Shown: positions 16,408 through 26,398, numbered from the stretch's first letter. The stretch: 50,316 bases of DNA from an uncultured Rhizobiaceae group bacterium (GCA_947501445.1 CANMVS010000028.1:1-50316); one strand, 5' to 3'. A program made the numbers and translations. The notes: generated by a model from the letters alone, not told the origin.

Positions 16408-17367
16408 ATGCAGCAAACATCAACAGATTTTGCTTTTTATCTCGTACCCGGATTTTCACTGATGGCTCTGTCGTGTGCCATTGATGTTTTGCGCGCGGCA
16501 AATACCGAATGCGATCGCCCGGTGTTCCGATGGATGCTGCTCAGTGAAAACGGTGTTGATGTTATCTCATCCAGTGGCATTGCCATGGGCTGCTCCCCGC
16601 TGACGGATGCGCAAAAGGCGGACACGATCACAATTTGCGGCGGATTGCATTCGCATCTGTTCCAAAGCGCCGCTGTTAAAAGCTGGTTGAAGGACGAAGC
16701 ACACAAGGGAAAGCGGATCGGGGCACTGTCTGATGGCGCCTATGTTCTCGCCGATGCCGGTCTTTTTGATACAACACGCTCAACGATCCATTGGAAATGT
16801 CAGACCGCCTACCGGGAGAAATATCCAAGACTGGATGTTCGCGCCTCCATATTGGAGATTGATGGAAAACGCTTTTCGTGCGCCGGTGGTACAGCCAGCC
16901 TCGATCTGGCCTTGCATTTTGTTTCGCAGCGCCTCGGCAATGATGTTGCTGGCCGTATTGCCGATAATTATTTCCACGACACCATCCGTGCAGACGGAGA
17001 ATTGCAGCATATGGCATCAGCTTTTCGCTTCGTTTCCCGCAGCAAAAAACTGTCTGAAGCGTTACGTCTCATGGATGCAGCATTGGAGACGCCGATACAG
17101 GTGCGTGTGATTGCTGAACAGCTGCAAATGTCGCATCGACAACTGGATCGCCTTTTTCGAAAATTCCTCAATGTTTCGCCATTGAACCACTACCGGGACA
17201 TGCGCCTTGCCCGCGCCAGTGCGCTGCTCAAACAAACCGAATTGAGTGTTGGTGAAGTTGCGCTAAGTTGCGGTTTTCATTCGGCTTCACACCTTTCAAA
17301 GTTTCTGAAAGCCAAATATGATGAGACACCTTATCAGCATCGCAGATCTCAAGGGCACATGCGCTGA
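16408..17367 (+). CDS. GlxA-family transcriptional regulator (DJ-1/PfpI + AraC HTH)
   Basis: A 319-residue regulator with an N-terminal DJ-1/PfpI-like effector domain (about 1-190) and a C-terminal AraC double HTH (about 220-315: VRVIAEQLQMSHRQLDRLFRKF, then VGEVALSCGFHSASHLSKFLKAKY). The nucleophile-elbow position reads GGLHSH rather than a cysteine site, so the domain is used for sensing, as in GbdR, CdhR and ArgR-type proteins that respond to glycine betaine, carnitine or arginine. It is divergent from the FAD amine oxidoreductase, its presumed target, with phased repeats between them. Confidence 0.88.
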   Translation: MQQTSTDFAFYLVPGFSLMALSCAIDVLRAANTECDRPVFRWMLLSENGVDVISSSGIAMGCSPLTDAQKADTITICGGLHSHLFQSAAVKSWLKDEAHKGKRIGALSDGAYVLADAGLFDTTRSTIHWKCQTAYREKYPRLDVRASILEIDGKRFSCAGGTASLDLALHFVSQRLGNDVAGRIADNYFHDTIRADGELQHMASAFRFVSRSKKLSEALRLMDAALETPIQVRVIAEQLQMSHRQLDRLFRKFLNVSPLNHYRDMRLARASALLKQTELSVGEVALSCGFHSASHLSKFLKAKYDETPYQHRRSQGHMR

Positions 17368-17422
17368 TTGGATTGCCGCGTTGATCTTCAATACAAAGCT
17401 GCATCTCAATTCGGAACACTGG

Positions 17423-18325
17423 TCAAAACACCAGTCGAAAGCCCATATGCCCGGTTGAAGTATCCGGTGTCGCAAAACTTCGGGCAGCAATGCGATAACG
17501 CCAGCAATAGGACGGGTGGCACAAATAGGAACCACCCTTGATCAATTTTGAATGTTCTTCTCTGGATTGATCATTGAGCCGTCGTGCGTCACGGCTGGCT
17601 GAGCGAATACGAAAAGCCTCACTGGTCCATTCCCAGACATTGCCTGCCATATTGTGCAGACCAAAGCCATTGGCAGGATAGCTGTTGGCGGCACATGTGC
17701 CAACCGAGCCCTGCGGCTGATCGGGGAAACGCCCTTGCCAGATATTGGCGGGAAATTCGGAACATTCATCAGGCTCAGCCTGCCCCCAGGGATAGCGCAC
17801 GTCACCGGCACCGCCCCTGGCAGCATGTTCCCACTGTGCCTCGGTTGGCAAAAAACCACCCGCCCAGCGGGCAAAAGCCTGTGCGTCATTCCACGAAACA
17901 TGGGTCACCGGATGATCATCAATCGGATGCGATGTGCCACCATAGGGGCAGTTCCAATAGGCCCCGGCCACTTTGATCCACCAGGGTGTCCCCTGCACCG
18001 CGTTGCCCTTTTGAACACTGTCGGGCACCCTTGTGTGAAAGACCAGCGACCATCCAAACCGTTCCGCATCGCTGCAATAGCCGGTCTCTGCAACAAATTG
18101 CGCAAACCATTCAACCGTTACAGCCATTGGATCGATGCGAAATGGTTCGATGCGTATCGAACGGCGCAAATGTTCACCATCGGCGCGCAAAACCGGTTCA
18201 TCTGTTCCGGTTCTTACCGTTGCAGCAGCAATTGGGACAAGCCGTTCAGGCTGCGCATGTTTGCCGGGCGCGACTGTCACCAGACGCGTATCTTTACCGG
18301 ATGAACGACTAATACAACACGACAT
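17423..18325 (-). CDS. Formylglycine-generating enzyme (FGE/SUMF1)
   Basis: A 300-residue FGE that should convert the active-site cysteine of type I sulfatases to formylglycine. The C-terminal signature GGSYLCHPSYCWRYRIAARS carries the two cysteines (C-X4-C) that bind Cu(I) in true FGEs, and ends TSTGHMGFRL; this matches human SUMF1 closely and separates it from ergothioneine-type EgtB or other FGE-fold proteins. FLPTEAQWEHAARGG and NVWEWTSE are the usual family core motifs. The product starts MSCCISR, a Cys-Cys N-terminus often seen in bacterial FGEs. No sulfatase gene is in the window. It converges with the GlxA regulator and is read away from the cyclase. Confidence 0.88.
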   Translation of the reverse strand: MSCCISRSSGKDTRLVTVAPGKHAQPERLVPIAAATVRTGTDEPVLRADGEHLRRSIRIEPFRIDPMAVTVEWFAQFVAETGYCSDAERFGWSLVFHTRVPDSVQKGNAVQGTPWWIKVAGAYWNCPYGGTSHPIDDHPVTHVSWNDAQAFARWAGGFLPTEAQWEHAARGGAGDVRYPWGQAEPDECSEFPANIWQGRFPDQPQGSVGTCAANSYPANGFGLHNMAGNVWEWTSEAFRIRSASRDARRLNDQSREEHSKLIKGGSYLCHPSYCWRYRIAARSFATPDTSTGHMGFRLVF

Positions 18326-18835
18326 TCAGGCAACCCCATCAACAGAGCATCATTTTCGGTGATCTTTGTCTTCACCACAAGCACTCGATTCGCGAACGAC
18401 ATCCACCACAACCAGTAAACGGACCATAACACGTTGATATCAAAGTCAGATATGGTGACCAGGTCTCCGGGCCAATCGTTGATAGTGATTGATTGACTGC
18501 CACTGGACAGGGCCTGAAGGCATCCCGCCTGTTGGGATCCGCCGCCGCTGGTACCGGATGCGGTCTGTAAGCGCGTTGAAAACTCAAAAATCCGAACGCG
18601 TGAACGGACCTGATACCCATTGTACCATGTGAAGCAAATCCGACGCGCCTGGGTAACACCAGTGCAACTTATCGCCACAGAATGCTCGACCTGGTTGAAA
18701 CTGCCACCAAAGCTCCCGATATCTCGATACACAGCTGCGTCGATCTCACCTCTTCAATCCGGTTGTGGTATTGATTAGAACGCAGGCTGTGCTTTACGCA
18801 CAGTTGAGAGACACGGCAGGATGGGGTTTTGAGCA
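18326..18835. other. Intergenic region upstream of the FGE and cyclase genes
   Basis: The 510-bp stretch should hold the promoters of both divergent genes. A minus-strand frame (18277-18732, GTG start, 151 codons) overlaps the FGE gene start by 49 bases; it has no well-placed ribosome site and no family resemblance, so I do not call it a gene. Nothing else stands out. Confidence 0.4.
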
Positions 18836-20251
18836 ATGGTTGAAACGACGGCGCAAAATGATCTTACACCACCTGCGTTATTGAGTGGGTTTCGTCTGCG
18901 CGCACGCAATGAACCGGCCAATCCGACCGATGCCTATCTCATGCAGGCTCTGGCGGAGAACAAACACGCGGGGCTGACTCTGGCAGTGCGCGCACGTTGG
19001 ATCGCTCTGGCCATCACTGCGTTGCTGCTTGTTATGAATATTCCTTCATGGGACGTTCTTTACTACCAGTGTATCCTGGCTGCATTGGCGCTGATCGGCT
19101 GGCTGCAGTTACGCGCCGGCAAGGTTGGACGCTCGCGATGGGAATTGACCCTCATTTTTGCCGACATCGTTGTACTGATGTTTGGCATGCTGGTCCCCAA
19201 TCCGTTTTTCGACGTCGACTGGCCAACAGCGGCCCAGTACACGTTTGACAATTTCAAATATTTTTACATCTTTTTGGCAGCCGTGACGCTTGGGTATTCC
19301 TGGCGAACGGTATTCGCCTATGGCACCTGGACAGCCGTATTGTGGCTGGTGGGCATGGTTTTTATCCTGATTTTCGGAATTACGGACCCGGCCTTGACCG
19401 AGCGCTTAAGTCTGGCTGTGAATGGCGACATGCGTCTACTGGAACTGATTGATCCCAGCAACGTACGTGTGCGGGCACGCATTGAGGAAACCGTTGTCTT
19501 TCTGATTGTGGGGGTCATTATGGCAATCAACTCATTTCGCGCCAACCAGCTGTTGCTGAGGCAGGCCAGCACGACCCGTGAGCGTGCCAATCTGGCCCGC
19601 CATTTCCCACCCAATATCGTCGACCAACTGGCCGAACGCGACCAGCCGTTGGGCGAAATTCGCGCGCAGAATGTAACAATCCTGTTTGCCGATATTGTTG
19701 GCTTTACGCGCATGGCTGAAAACGAAACACCCGACACCGTGATCACCCTGCTGCGGGCATTTCATCGATTGATTGAAGAAGCGGTTTTCGAACACGGCGG
19801 CACGCTGGATAAATACCTTGGTGACGGCGTTATGGTTACATTCGGGACACCACAGGCCGGCCCCTTTGATGCCGGCAATGCGTTGCGTTGCACGGAAACA
19901 CTGCTGCACAGAATGAATACCTGGAACCAGCAACGCCAAAACGACGGTTTGAGTGAAATCAAACTGTCCTTGGGACTACATTATGGGCCGGTAATTTTGG
20001 GTGACATCGGTTCTGAAAGGCGATTGGAATTCGCCACACTCGGAGACACAGTCAATGTTGCCAGCCGCCTGGAAGAATTGACGCGGACGCTTGGCACGAA
20101 ATGTGTCATCAGTGATCAGTTGGTGGTAGCTGCGCGGCAGGAGTATGCTGGCATAGAGCCATTGGTTGATCAGTATCAAAAACTTGAACAACCACGGATC
20201 TTGCGCGGCCGCAACGCAGGCATTGTCATTTGGGTGCGAAAAGATACCTGA
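18836..20251 (+). CDS. Membrane-bound class III adenylate/guanylate cyclase
   Basis: A 471-residue protein with an N-terminal membrane part of about six helices (residues 50-240) joined by an S-helix-like linker (RERANLARHFPPNIVDQLAE) to a class III cyclase domain. Seen in the catalytic domain: the metal-binding FADIVGFT (D286), KYLGDGVMVTFG (about 326-338) and GDTVNVASRLEELT (about 403-416). These fit an active homodimeric adenylate cyclase making cAMP. The membrane part may sense an input, but it is not a named domain I recognise. It ends 23 bp from the convergent TetR gene. Confidence 0.88.
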   Translation: MVETTAQNDLTPPALLSGFRLRARNEPANPTDAYLMQALAENKHAGLTLAVRARWIALAITALLLVMNIPSWDVLYYQCILAALALIGWLQLRAGKVGRSRWELTLIFADIVVLMFGMLVPNPFFDVDWPTAAQYTFDNFKYFYIFLAAVTLGYSWRTVFAYGTWTAVLWLVGMVFILIFGITDPALTERLSLAVNGDMRLLELIDPSNVRVRARIEETVVFLIVGVIMAINSFRANQLLLRQASTTRERANLARHFPPNIVDQLAERDQPLGEIRAQNVTILFADIVGFTRMAENETPDTVITLLRAFHRLIEEAVFEHGGTLDKYLGDGVMVTFGTPQAGPFDAGNALRCTETLLHRMNTWNQQRQNDGLSEIKLSLGLHYGPVILGDIGSERRLEFATLGDTVNVASRLEELTRTLGTKCVISDQLVVAARQEYAGIEPLVDQYQKLEQPRILRGRNAGIVIWVRKDT

Positions 20252-20274
20252 CGCGGTTTTCAGAGCATATCCGG

Positions 20275-20895
20275 TTATTCAAAACTCTTCATATAAAGCT
20301 CGACCATTTTGATGGCCCCCTCAAGCAATTGATCCGGGTCATGGTCTTCGGTCAACTGCATCAGATCAAATGTGGCGGTCATGGTTTCCGTAATAATGCG
20401 CGCCGGAACCTCCATTTTGCCTTCGTTGCCCGGATAGGTCGATTCCAGACGTTCGGCAAAACGGGTTGCGGTTTCATGTGTCGTCTGCTGGCTGAGTTCC
20501 CACAAAATGGGTGAGGCATGCATCGCCCTGCGCAGTGCTGCCGAACCACGCTGTTTCATACGCATATTGGCCCAATTGCGCATCGACATGGCAAAAACGT
20601 CCAGCCAGTCGTCACCACGCGCCAGCATATGTTCGTATTCCTCAAGGCGAAAATTGTAGCGTTCTTCCACCTGACGTTCATTAATTTCTGCAAGAACCTG
20701 ATACTTGTTGGAAAAGTAACTGTAGACGGCAGCCACATTGATGCCGGCGCGATCCGCGATTTTTTGCATCGTGACACCCGCATATCCAGCGTCCTCAAGC
20801 AAATCTATGGTTGCCTCAAGAATTGCACGAACAGTTTCTTTTGATCGTTGCTGCTTTGGTTGCCTGCGCTGAGGCTTCTTAAGCGGATTGGACAT
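20275..20895 (-). CDS. TetR-family transcriptional regulator
   Basis: A 206-residue TetR regulator. The N-terminal HTH is ATIDLLEDAGYAGVTMQKIA then AGINVAAVYSYFSNKYQVL; the C-terminal ligand domain is helical and of ordinary length, with an acidic central part. The N-terminus is unusually basic (KKPQRRQPKQQRSKE). It is divergent from the CoxC-like gene and convergent with the cyclase; its target and ligand are not evident. Confidence 0.87.
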   Translation of the reverse strand: MSNPLKKPQRRQPKQQRSKETVRAILEATIDLLEDAGYAGVTMQKIADRAGINVAAVYSYFSNKYQVLAEINERQVEERYNFRLEEYEHMLARGDDWLDVFAMSMRNWANMRMKQRGSAALRRAMHASPILWELSQQTTHETATRFAERLESTYPGNEGKMEVPARIITETMTATFDLMQLTEDHDPDQLLEGAIKMVELYMKSFE

Positions 20896-21121
20896 TATTG
20901 CTTTTCAAAAAATTGGAATATGGTTCGGATTCGTACCAGATAGTAAGTCCAAAAGCTACAAACAACACCAAATACTTACATTTCAACCAAGGCGCGAAAA
21001 ATCTACATTGCAACGACCGGATGAAACCGGATTGATGTATACCTGAGAACTGATCTGTGTAATTTTGTTGCCCTATCTGTCCGCTTCTTGGTAATCTGAT
21101 TTTGGAGGAGTTCTAAGCTGC

Positions 21122-21159
21122 TGGTGCATAGGCATGTCAGCGTTATCGTGCCTGCACCA
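21122..21159. promoter_or_regulatory. Inverted repeat upstream of the CoxC-like gene
   Basis: TGGTGCATAGGCA (21122-21134) faces TGCCTGCACCA (21149-21159), pairing but for a 2-base bulge. The half-sites contain the same GTGCA core as the three phased repeats in the coxM promoter, so autoregulation by the LytTR protein is possible. It may also fold as a hairpin in the leader. Confidence 0.4.
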
Positions 21160-21262
21160 AATATTGGTCCTTGCGAATACACCGCAGTTGGCACTCATCA
21201 ACCAAATTTATGTCCATTGGCATATGGCCAAATACACGTTTCCTGGGGAGCAAATTCGAACG

Positions 21263-22426
21263 ATGGTGGAGGTGCACTATTCTCCGTTTCTGGTTAGCGC
21301 ATCAGTTCTGGTGGCAATTATGGCGGCCTTTACCTGCCTGCGATTGACAAGCGGTTTGCGAAACCTGTCATTCTCGCGGCGCAAGGTACGCATAGCACAG
21401 GCCTCCATAGCGCTTGGCGGTGGTATCTGGTCGATGCATTTTATCGGCATGCTGGCTGTCACACTGCCCTTTATTGTCAACTACGATCCATTGCTGACAA
21501 TCAGTTCCGCGTTGATCGCCATTTTGATAACCGGTTGCGGTTTGCTGCTGTTGCATTTTGGTGCGCGTACCAATGCACGTATTGCAATGTCGGGTACCCT
21601 CACCGGAATTGGCATCGCCTCCATGCATTATACCGGCATGGCGGCGATCTCAGCCAATTGCATTGTAACCTATCGACCGCTTGGCATCGCGCTTTCAGTT
21701 CTCATTTCCATCGCCGCTTCGACGTTTGCCATGTGGCTGGCCTATTCAAATCGCTCTGTCCTGCGCACAGCCATCGGCGCCATTGTGCTCGGTCTGTCCA
21801 TCTCAGCCATGCATTATGTCGGCATGCTCAATACCACATTTGCCCAGGCCGCCAATTTTGTCGCGCAACCGATCCCGGCAATTGATCCACAGGTTCTGGC
21901 TATTTCCGTCAGCCTGAGCGCCTTTGTGATTTGTGGTCTGTTTTTGCTGCTCGCCGTGCCAATGGAAGACACCAGCACCAAAAAAGAAGATGTTGAAAAA
22001 ACCGCTGATCCGGATCCATTGGCTCCGCCGACCCGCCCTAATATCAAAGCACCCGGTCTTGCTCTCAGCCGGGCTGGCAATCTTGCACCGCCTGCCAAAA
22101 ACAGCATTCCCTATGAAAAGGAAGGCACGGTGCGCTTCATGAATGCAGAGCGTATTTTGACCATCGAAAGCGATGGCCACTACACCACAATTCGCACTGA
22201 TGAAGATGCATTGTTTTGCCCCTGGTCATTGTCCAAGGTTGAAAAAAGCCAGCCTGCCGATCAGTTCTTGAAAACTCACCGGCGCTTTCTGGTGAACCCG
22301 GCCCACATCAACGGTTTACGTAAAGTTGGCGATCAGTTGTTCTGCTACGTGGGCAAGGTGACTGAACTGGAAGTGCCGGTCAGCCGCTCACGGGCCAAGG
22401 ATTTACGAAGCCTGCTCGGGGTTTGA
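21263..22426 (+). CDS. coxC: MHYT-LytTR membrane sensor/regulator of the cox cluster
   Basis: A 387-residue protein with an N-terminal seven-helix MHYT membrane domain and a C-terminal LytTR DNA-binding domain. The three MHYT repeats are visible as SMHFIGMLAV, SMHYTGMAAI and AMHYVGMLNT; these are proposed to hold copper and sense a diatomic gas such as CO, O2 or NO. The LytTR domain occupies the last 100 residues (FMNAERILTIESDGHYTTIR, then FLKTHRRFLVNPAHI). The same fusion is known as CoxC and CoxH in Oligotropha (Afipia) carboxidovorans. The start at 21263 begins the first helix directly; a longer frame begins at 21134 without a ribosome site. It lies directly upstream of coxM with phased repeats between. 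Confidence 0.85.
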   Translation: MVEVHYSPFLVSASVLVAIMAAFTCLRLTSGLRNLSFSRRKVRIAQASIALGGGIWSMHFIGMLAVTLPFIVNYDPLLTISSALIAILITGCGLLLLHFGARTNARIAMSGTLTGIGIASMHYTGMAAISANCIVTYRPLGIALSVLISIAASTFAMWLAYSNRSVLRTAIGAIVLGLSISAMHYVGMLNTTFAQAANFVAQPIPAIDPQVLAISVSLSAFVICGLFLLLAVPMEDTSTKKEDVEKTADPDPLAPPTRPNIKAPGLALSRAGNLAPPAKNSIPYEKEGTVRFMNAERILTIESDGHYTTIRTDEDALFCPWSLSKVEKSQPADQFLKTHRRFLVNPAHINGLRKVGDQLFCYVGKVTELEVPVSRSRAKDLRSLLGV

Positions 22427-22456
22427 CGCGGTAAATTCCCACCGCGCCTATTCCTG

Positions 22457-22508
22457 CCGTTCGTGCAATAAAACGACCGTCCGTGCAAAAGGACGGGTTT
22501 TGGTGCAC
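22457..22508 (+). promoter_or_regulatory. Three 20-bp-phased GTGCA repeats in the coxM promoter (LytTR site candidate)
   Basis: CCGTTCGTGCAA at 22457-22468 and CCGTCCGTGCAA at 22477-22488 are direct repeats, and a weaker third, GTTTTGGTGCAC, begins at 22497. The GTGCA cores start at 22463, 22483 and 22503, exactly 20 bp apart. LytTR proteins bind direct repeats spaced by about two helix turns. CCGTCC also pairs with GGACGG at 22491-22496 ahead of four T, so a hairpin is an alternative reading. Confidence 0.65.
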
Positions 22509-22577
22509 CGTCATTTTCCATTCCATTGCTGCGATGATCACTATGTCTCCAAACCAATCAGGTCTGGGAGGAACGTG

Positions 22578-23441
22578 ATGATACCGGGTTCATTTGACTA
22601 TCATCGACCAAATACAATTGATGAAGCTGTCGGGCTTCTGGCAAGCCATGCGGGCGACGCCTTTATTCTCGCAGGCGGCCATAGCCTCATTCCAATGATG
22701 AAACTGCGAATGGCGACGCCGGAGCATCTGATCGACATTCAGGACATTTCTGAATTGACGGGCATCTCGGTCAATGCAGATCACATCGAAATTGGCGCTG
22801 CCGTGACACAGGCGCAACTGATCGCCTCTGCCGACCTGTCCACCCACTGCCCAATCCTCAGCGAAACAGCACTGCAGATTGCCGACCCACAAATTCGCAA
22901 TGTCGGCACGATAGGTGGCAATGTTGCCAATGGTGACCCCGGCAACGACATGCCAGCCATCATGCAATTGCTGGATGCTGCCTTTGTTCTTCGCGGCCCC
23001 GATGGCACGCGTAATGTCAGTGCCCGCACATTCTACGAGGCTGCCTATTTCACAGCGCGCGACGAAAGCGAAATCCTGACCGCCATCCGCATACCAACAC
23101 CGCCTGCCGGTCATGGCCACAGCTACCAGAAACAAAAACGTAAAATTGGTGATTATGCCACTGCGGCTGCCGGGGTCATTGTGACAATGCATAATGGCAC
23201 CTGCACCAGTGCATCCATTGCGCTGACCAATCTGGCAGATACGCCGCTTTGGGCAGAGGCTGCATCCAATGCCCTTGTCGGCACATCGCTCGATGCCACC
23301 GCCATTGACGCGGCAGTCAGCGCCGCACGCGCCATAACTGATCCGGCATCCGACGGACGCGGCCCAAAGGAATACCGCACCCACCTGGCAGGCATCATGG
23401 TCAAACGGGCCATTCAAACCGCCCATGCACGGGCCGCCTGA
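22578..23441 (+). CDS. coxM: Carbon monoxide dehydrogenase medium (FAD) subunit
   Basis: The 287-residue FAD-binding subunit of aerobic CO dehydrogenase, which passes electrons from the [2Fe-2S] subunit to the quinone pool. The two FAD pyrophosphate motifs are AGGHS at residues 32-36 and TIGGN at 111-115, at the same positions as in CoxM of O. carboxidovorans. Start: GGGAGG lies 8 bases before ATG 22578. It is first in the coxMSL set, 33 bp before coxS. Confidence 0.96.
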   Translation: MIPGSFDYHRPNTIDEAVGLLASHAGDAFILAGGHSLIPMMKLRMATPEHLIDIQDISELTGISVNADHIEIGAAVTQAQLIASADLSTHCPILSETALQIADPQIRNVGTIGGNVANGDPGNDMPAIMQLLDAAFVLRGPDGTRNVSARTFYEAAYFTARDESEILTAIRIPTPPAGHGHSYQKQKRKIGDYATAAAGVIVTMHNGTCTSASIALTNLADTPLWAEAASNALVGTSLDATAIDAAVSAARAITDPASDGRGPKEYRTHLAGIMVKRAIQTAHARAA

Positions 23442-23474
23442 GCCATCGGCGAACATCAAGTTTCGGAGAATTCC

Positions 23475-23966
23475 ATGTCAAAGACACATGTTAAAATGAC
23501 CGTAAACGGCAAGCCGGTGGAAGCACTGGCCGAGCCACGTACATTGCTCATCCACTTTCTGCGCGAAGAGCTCAACCTCACCGGCCCACATATTGGTTGT
23601 GATACCAGCCACTGTGGCGCCTGCACCGTCGACATCGACGGCAAATCAGTCAAATCCTGCACGGTATTTGTCGGCCAGGCACAGGACAGCGAGATCAAGA
23701 CGATCGAGGGCATAGCGCATCCAGATGGCACCCTGCATGCGGTACAGGAAGCCTTTCGCCAGCACCATGGTTTGCAATGTGGCTTTTGCACGCCGGGCAT
23801 GATCACCCGAGCCTATCGCCTGCTGCAGGAAAATCCCAACCCGAGTGAAGAGGAAATCCGACACGGCATCAGTGGAAATCTGTGTCGCTGTACCGGGTAC
23901 CAGAACATCGTCAAGGCCATTCAGGTCGCCGCCGAAGAACTTTCGGTCAAGGAGGCCGCACAATGA
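23475..23966 (+). CDS. coxS: Carbon monoxide dehydrogenase small (iron-sulfur) subunit
   Basis: The 163-residue subunit carrying two [2Fe-2S] clusters. The plant-ferredoxin-type cluster uses C42, C47, C50 and C62; the second, in the helical C-terminal domain, uses C102, C105, C137 and C139. Number and positions are those of CoxS. Its stop codon overlaps the coxL start (ATGA, 23963-23966), so the subunits are translated in step. Confidence 0.97.
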   Translation: MSKTHVKMTVNGKPVEALAEPRTLLIHFLREELNLTGPHIGCDTSHCGACTVDIDGKSVKSCTVFVGQAQDSEIKTIEGIAHPDGTLHAVQEAFRQHHGLQCGFCTPGMITRAYRLLQENPNPSEEEIRHGISGNLCRCTGYQNIVKAIQVAAEELSVKEAAQ

Positions 23967-26386
23967 ACATTCAGACCCCACCCACCGACAAGGAACGTAT
24001 TGAAAAACTGCAGGGCCTGGGCTCGTCGCGCAAGCGCGTCGAAGATGCCCGCTTTACGCAGGGCAAAGGCAACTACGTTGATGACATAAAACTGCCCGGC
24101 ATGCTGTTCGGAGATTTTGTGCGCTCGCCCTACGGTCATGCCCGCATCAAATCGATCAACAAGGATGCGGCTCTTGCCGTACCTGGCGTTGTGGCTGTAC
24201 TCACGGCTGAAGATCTCAAACCACTGAACCTGCACTATATGCCAACACTTGCAGGCGATGTTCAGGCCGTGCTTGCCGATGAAAAAGTCCTTTTCCAAAA
24301 CCAGGAAGTGGCGTTTGTTGTCGCTGAAGACCGCTATATCGCTGCCGACGCCTGTGAACTGGTTGAGGTGGACTATGAGGAACTGCCTGCCCTTGTGGAT
24401 GCCTTCAAGGCCATGGATGCCGATGCACCTTTGTTGCGTGAAGATATCAAGGACAAGATGGAAGGCGCCCATGGAAAGCGCGAACACTACAATCACATCT
24501 TCCATTGGGAGGAAGGCGACAAGCAGGGTGCACAAAAAGCCATTGACGAAGCTGAAGTAAGCGTTGAGGAAATGATCACCTATCAGCGTGTTCACCCCTG
24601 CCCGCTGGAGACCTGCGGCTGTGTTGCCTCGATGGACAAGATCAACGGTAAACTGACCCTTTGGGGTACATTTCAGGCGCCCCACGCGGTACGCACCGTC
24701 GCCTCGCTGATCACCAATATAGCCGAGCACAACATTCGCGTGGTTTCACCGGACATTGGCGGCGGCTTTGGCAATAAGGTCGGGGTTTATCCCGGTTATA
24801 TCTGCTCAGCCGTTGCTTCCATTGTCACCGGCGTACCGATCAAGTGGGTTGAGGACCGTATTGAAAACCTCACGGCCACGGCCTTTGCCCGTGACTATCA
24901 CATGACCGGAAAACTGGCCGCGACAAAAGACGGGATCATTACCGGACTGCATTGCCATGTGCTTGCCGACCATGGCGCCTTTGATGCCTGCGCCGATCCG
25001 ACCAAATTTCCGGCAGGCTTTTTTCATATTTGCACCGGGTCCTACGATATTCCGGTTGCCTATGTTGGCGTTGACGGTGTCTACACCAACAAGGCACCTG
25101 GTGGTGTTGCCTATCGTTGCTCTTTCCGGGTAACCGAAGCGGCCTATATGATTGAGCGAATGATCGACATTCTGGCTCGCAAACTGGATATGGATCCGGT
25201 TGAACTGCGGATGAAGAACTTCATCAAAAAGGAGCAATTCCCCTACACGTCGGCCCTCGGCTGGGAATATGACAGCGGTGATTATCACACGGCCATGGAA
25301 AAGGCGCTTGAGAGCGTTTCCTATTCCGCCCTGCGCGCCGAACAGGTGGAAAATCGCGCCGCCTTTGAACGCGGCGACACCCGCAAGCTGATGGGCATTG
25401 GCGTTGCCTTTTTCACAGAGATCGTTGGCGCCGGACCTGTCAAGAACTGTGACATATTGGGGCTTGGCATGTTCGACAGTTGCGAGATCCGCATCCACCC
25501 CACCGGCTCGGCAATTGCCCGGCTTGGAACGATCAGCCAGGGGCAGGGCCATGCCACAACCTTTGCGCAAATTCTGGCAACTGAAATCGGCATCCCCGCC
25601 GAGGATATCACGCTGGAAGAAGGTGATACGGATACGGCACCTTACGGTCTTGGAACCTATGGGTCCCGTTCAACCCCGGTTGCCGGTGCCGCCACAGCCA
25701 TGGCAGGCCGCAAGATCCGCGCCAAGGCGCAGATGATCGCTGCCTATCTGCTGGAAGTTCACGAGGGTGATCTTGAGTGGGACATCGACCGCTTTCAGAT
25801 CAAGGGCAATCCGGAAGCAAATAAAACCATGAAGGAAATTGCCTTCGCTTCCTACAATCAGGCAATTCCTGGTCTGGAGCCCGGTCTTGAAGCGGTTTCC
25901 TATTATGATCCACCCAATATGACCTATCCGTTCGGGGCCTATATCTGCGTCGTGGACATTGATGTGGATACGGGTGTTACGGATGTTCGCAGCTTCTATG
26001 CGCTTGATGATTGTGGCACACGCATCAACCCGATGATCATCGAAGGTCAGGTCCACGGCGGATTGACCGAAGCATTGGCCATCGCCATGGGTCAGCACAT
26101 TTCCTATGATGAGATAGGCAATGTGGTGGGGGCAAGTCTGATGGATTTCTATCTGCCAACAGCCGTGGAAACGCCAAACTGGCAGACGGACCATACCACC
26201 ACGCCAAGCCCGCATCATCCCATCGGTGCCAAGGGCGTTGGCGAGAGCCCCAATGTTGGTGGTGTTCCGGCCTTTTCCAATGCCATCCATGATGCCTTTG
26301 CCCACAAGGGCCTGACCCACACACAAATGCCCCATGACCACTGGCGGGTTTGGAAAACTGCCGAGAAACTGGGGCTGACGGGTTAG
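23963..26386 (+). CDS. coxL: Carbon monoxide dehydrogenase large (molybdenum-copper) subunit, form I
   Basis: The 807-residue catalytic subunit with the Mo-molybdopterin cytosine dinucleotide and the CuSMo(=O)OH site that oxidises CO to CO2. The form I active-site loop AYRCSFR is present with the copper-binding cysteine at about residue 386, and the catalytic glutamate is at about 761 ([10 protein letters not shown]); both are two residues before their counterparts in O. carboxidovorans CoxL (809 residues). The loop separates true CO dehydrogenase from form II (AYRGAGR) proteins. Start: ATG 23963 overlaps the coxS stop. Confidence 0.97.
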   Translation: MNIQTPPTDKERIEKLQGLGSSRKRVEDARFTQGKGNYVDDIKLPGMLFGDFVRSPYGHARIKSINKDAALAVPGVVAVLTAEDLKPLNLHYMPTLAGDVQAVLADEKVLFQNQEVAFVVAEDRYIAADACELVEVDYEELPALVDAFKAMDADAPLLREDIKDKMEGAHGKREHYNHIFHWEEGDKQGAQKAIDEAEVSVEEMITYQRVHPCPLETCGCVASMDKINGKLTLWGTFQAPHAVRTVASLITNIAEHNIRVVSPDIGGGFGNKVGVYPGYICSAVASIVTGVPIKWVEDRIENLTATAFARDYHMTGKLAATKDGIITGLHCHVLADHGAFDACADPTKFPAGFFHICTGSYDIPVAYVGVDGVYTNKAPGGVAYRCSFRVTEAAYMIERMIDILARKLDMDPVELRMKNFIKKEQFPYTSALGWEYDSGDYHTAMEKALESVSYSALRAEQVENRAAFERGDTRKLMGIGVAFFTEIVGAGPVKNCDILGLGMFDSCEIRIHPTGSAIARLGTISQGQGHATTFAQILATEIGIPAEDITLEEGDTDTAPYGLGTYGSRSTPVAGAATAMAGRKIRAKAQMIAAYLLEVHEGDLEWDIDRFQIKGNPEANKTMKEIAFASYNQAIPGLEPGLEAVSYYDPPNMTYPFGAYICVVDIDVDTGVTDVRSFYALDDCGTRINPMIIEGQVHGGLTEALAIAMGQHISYDEIGNVVGASLMDFYLPTAVETPNWQTDHTTTPSPHHPIGAKGVGESPNVGGVPAFSNAIHDAFAHKGLTHTQMPHDHWRVWKTAEKLGLTG

Positions 26387-26398
26387 CCTGTTACCCCG

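Noticed and set aside
18277-18732. Minus-strand frame of 151 codons ahead of the FGE gene
   Set aside because: GTG start without a well-spaced ribosome site, overlap with FGE by 49 bases and no recognisable pattern; left as intergenic.
22477-22501. CCGTCC..GGACGG hairpin with four T as a terminator of the CoxC-like gene
   Set aside because: Possible, but the same bases form the 20-bp-phased repeats; I list it as a regulatory site and mention the hairpin as an alternative.
24806-25570. Minus-strand frames inside coxL and other cox genes
   Set aside because: Opposite-strand shadows of strongly conserved cox genes.
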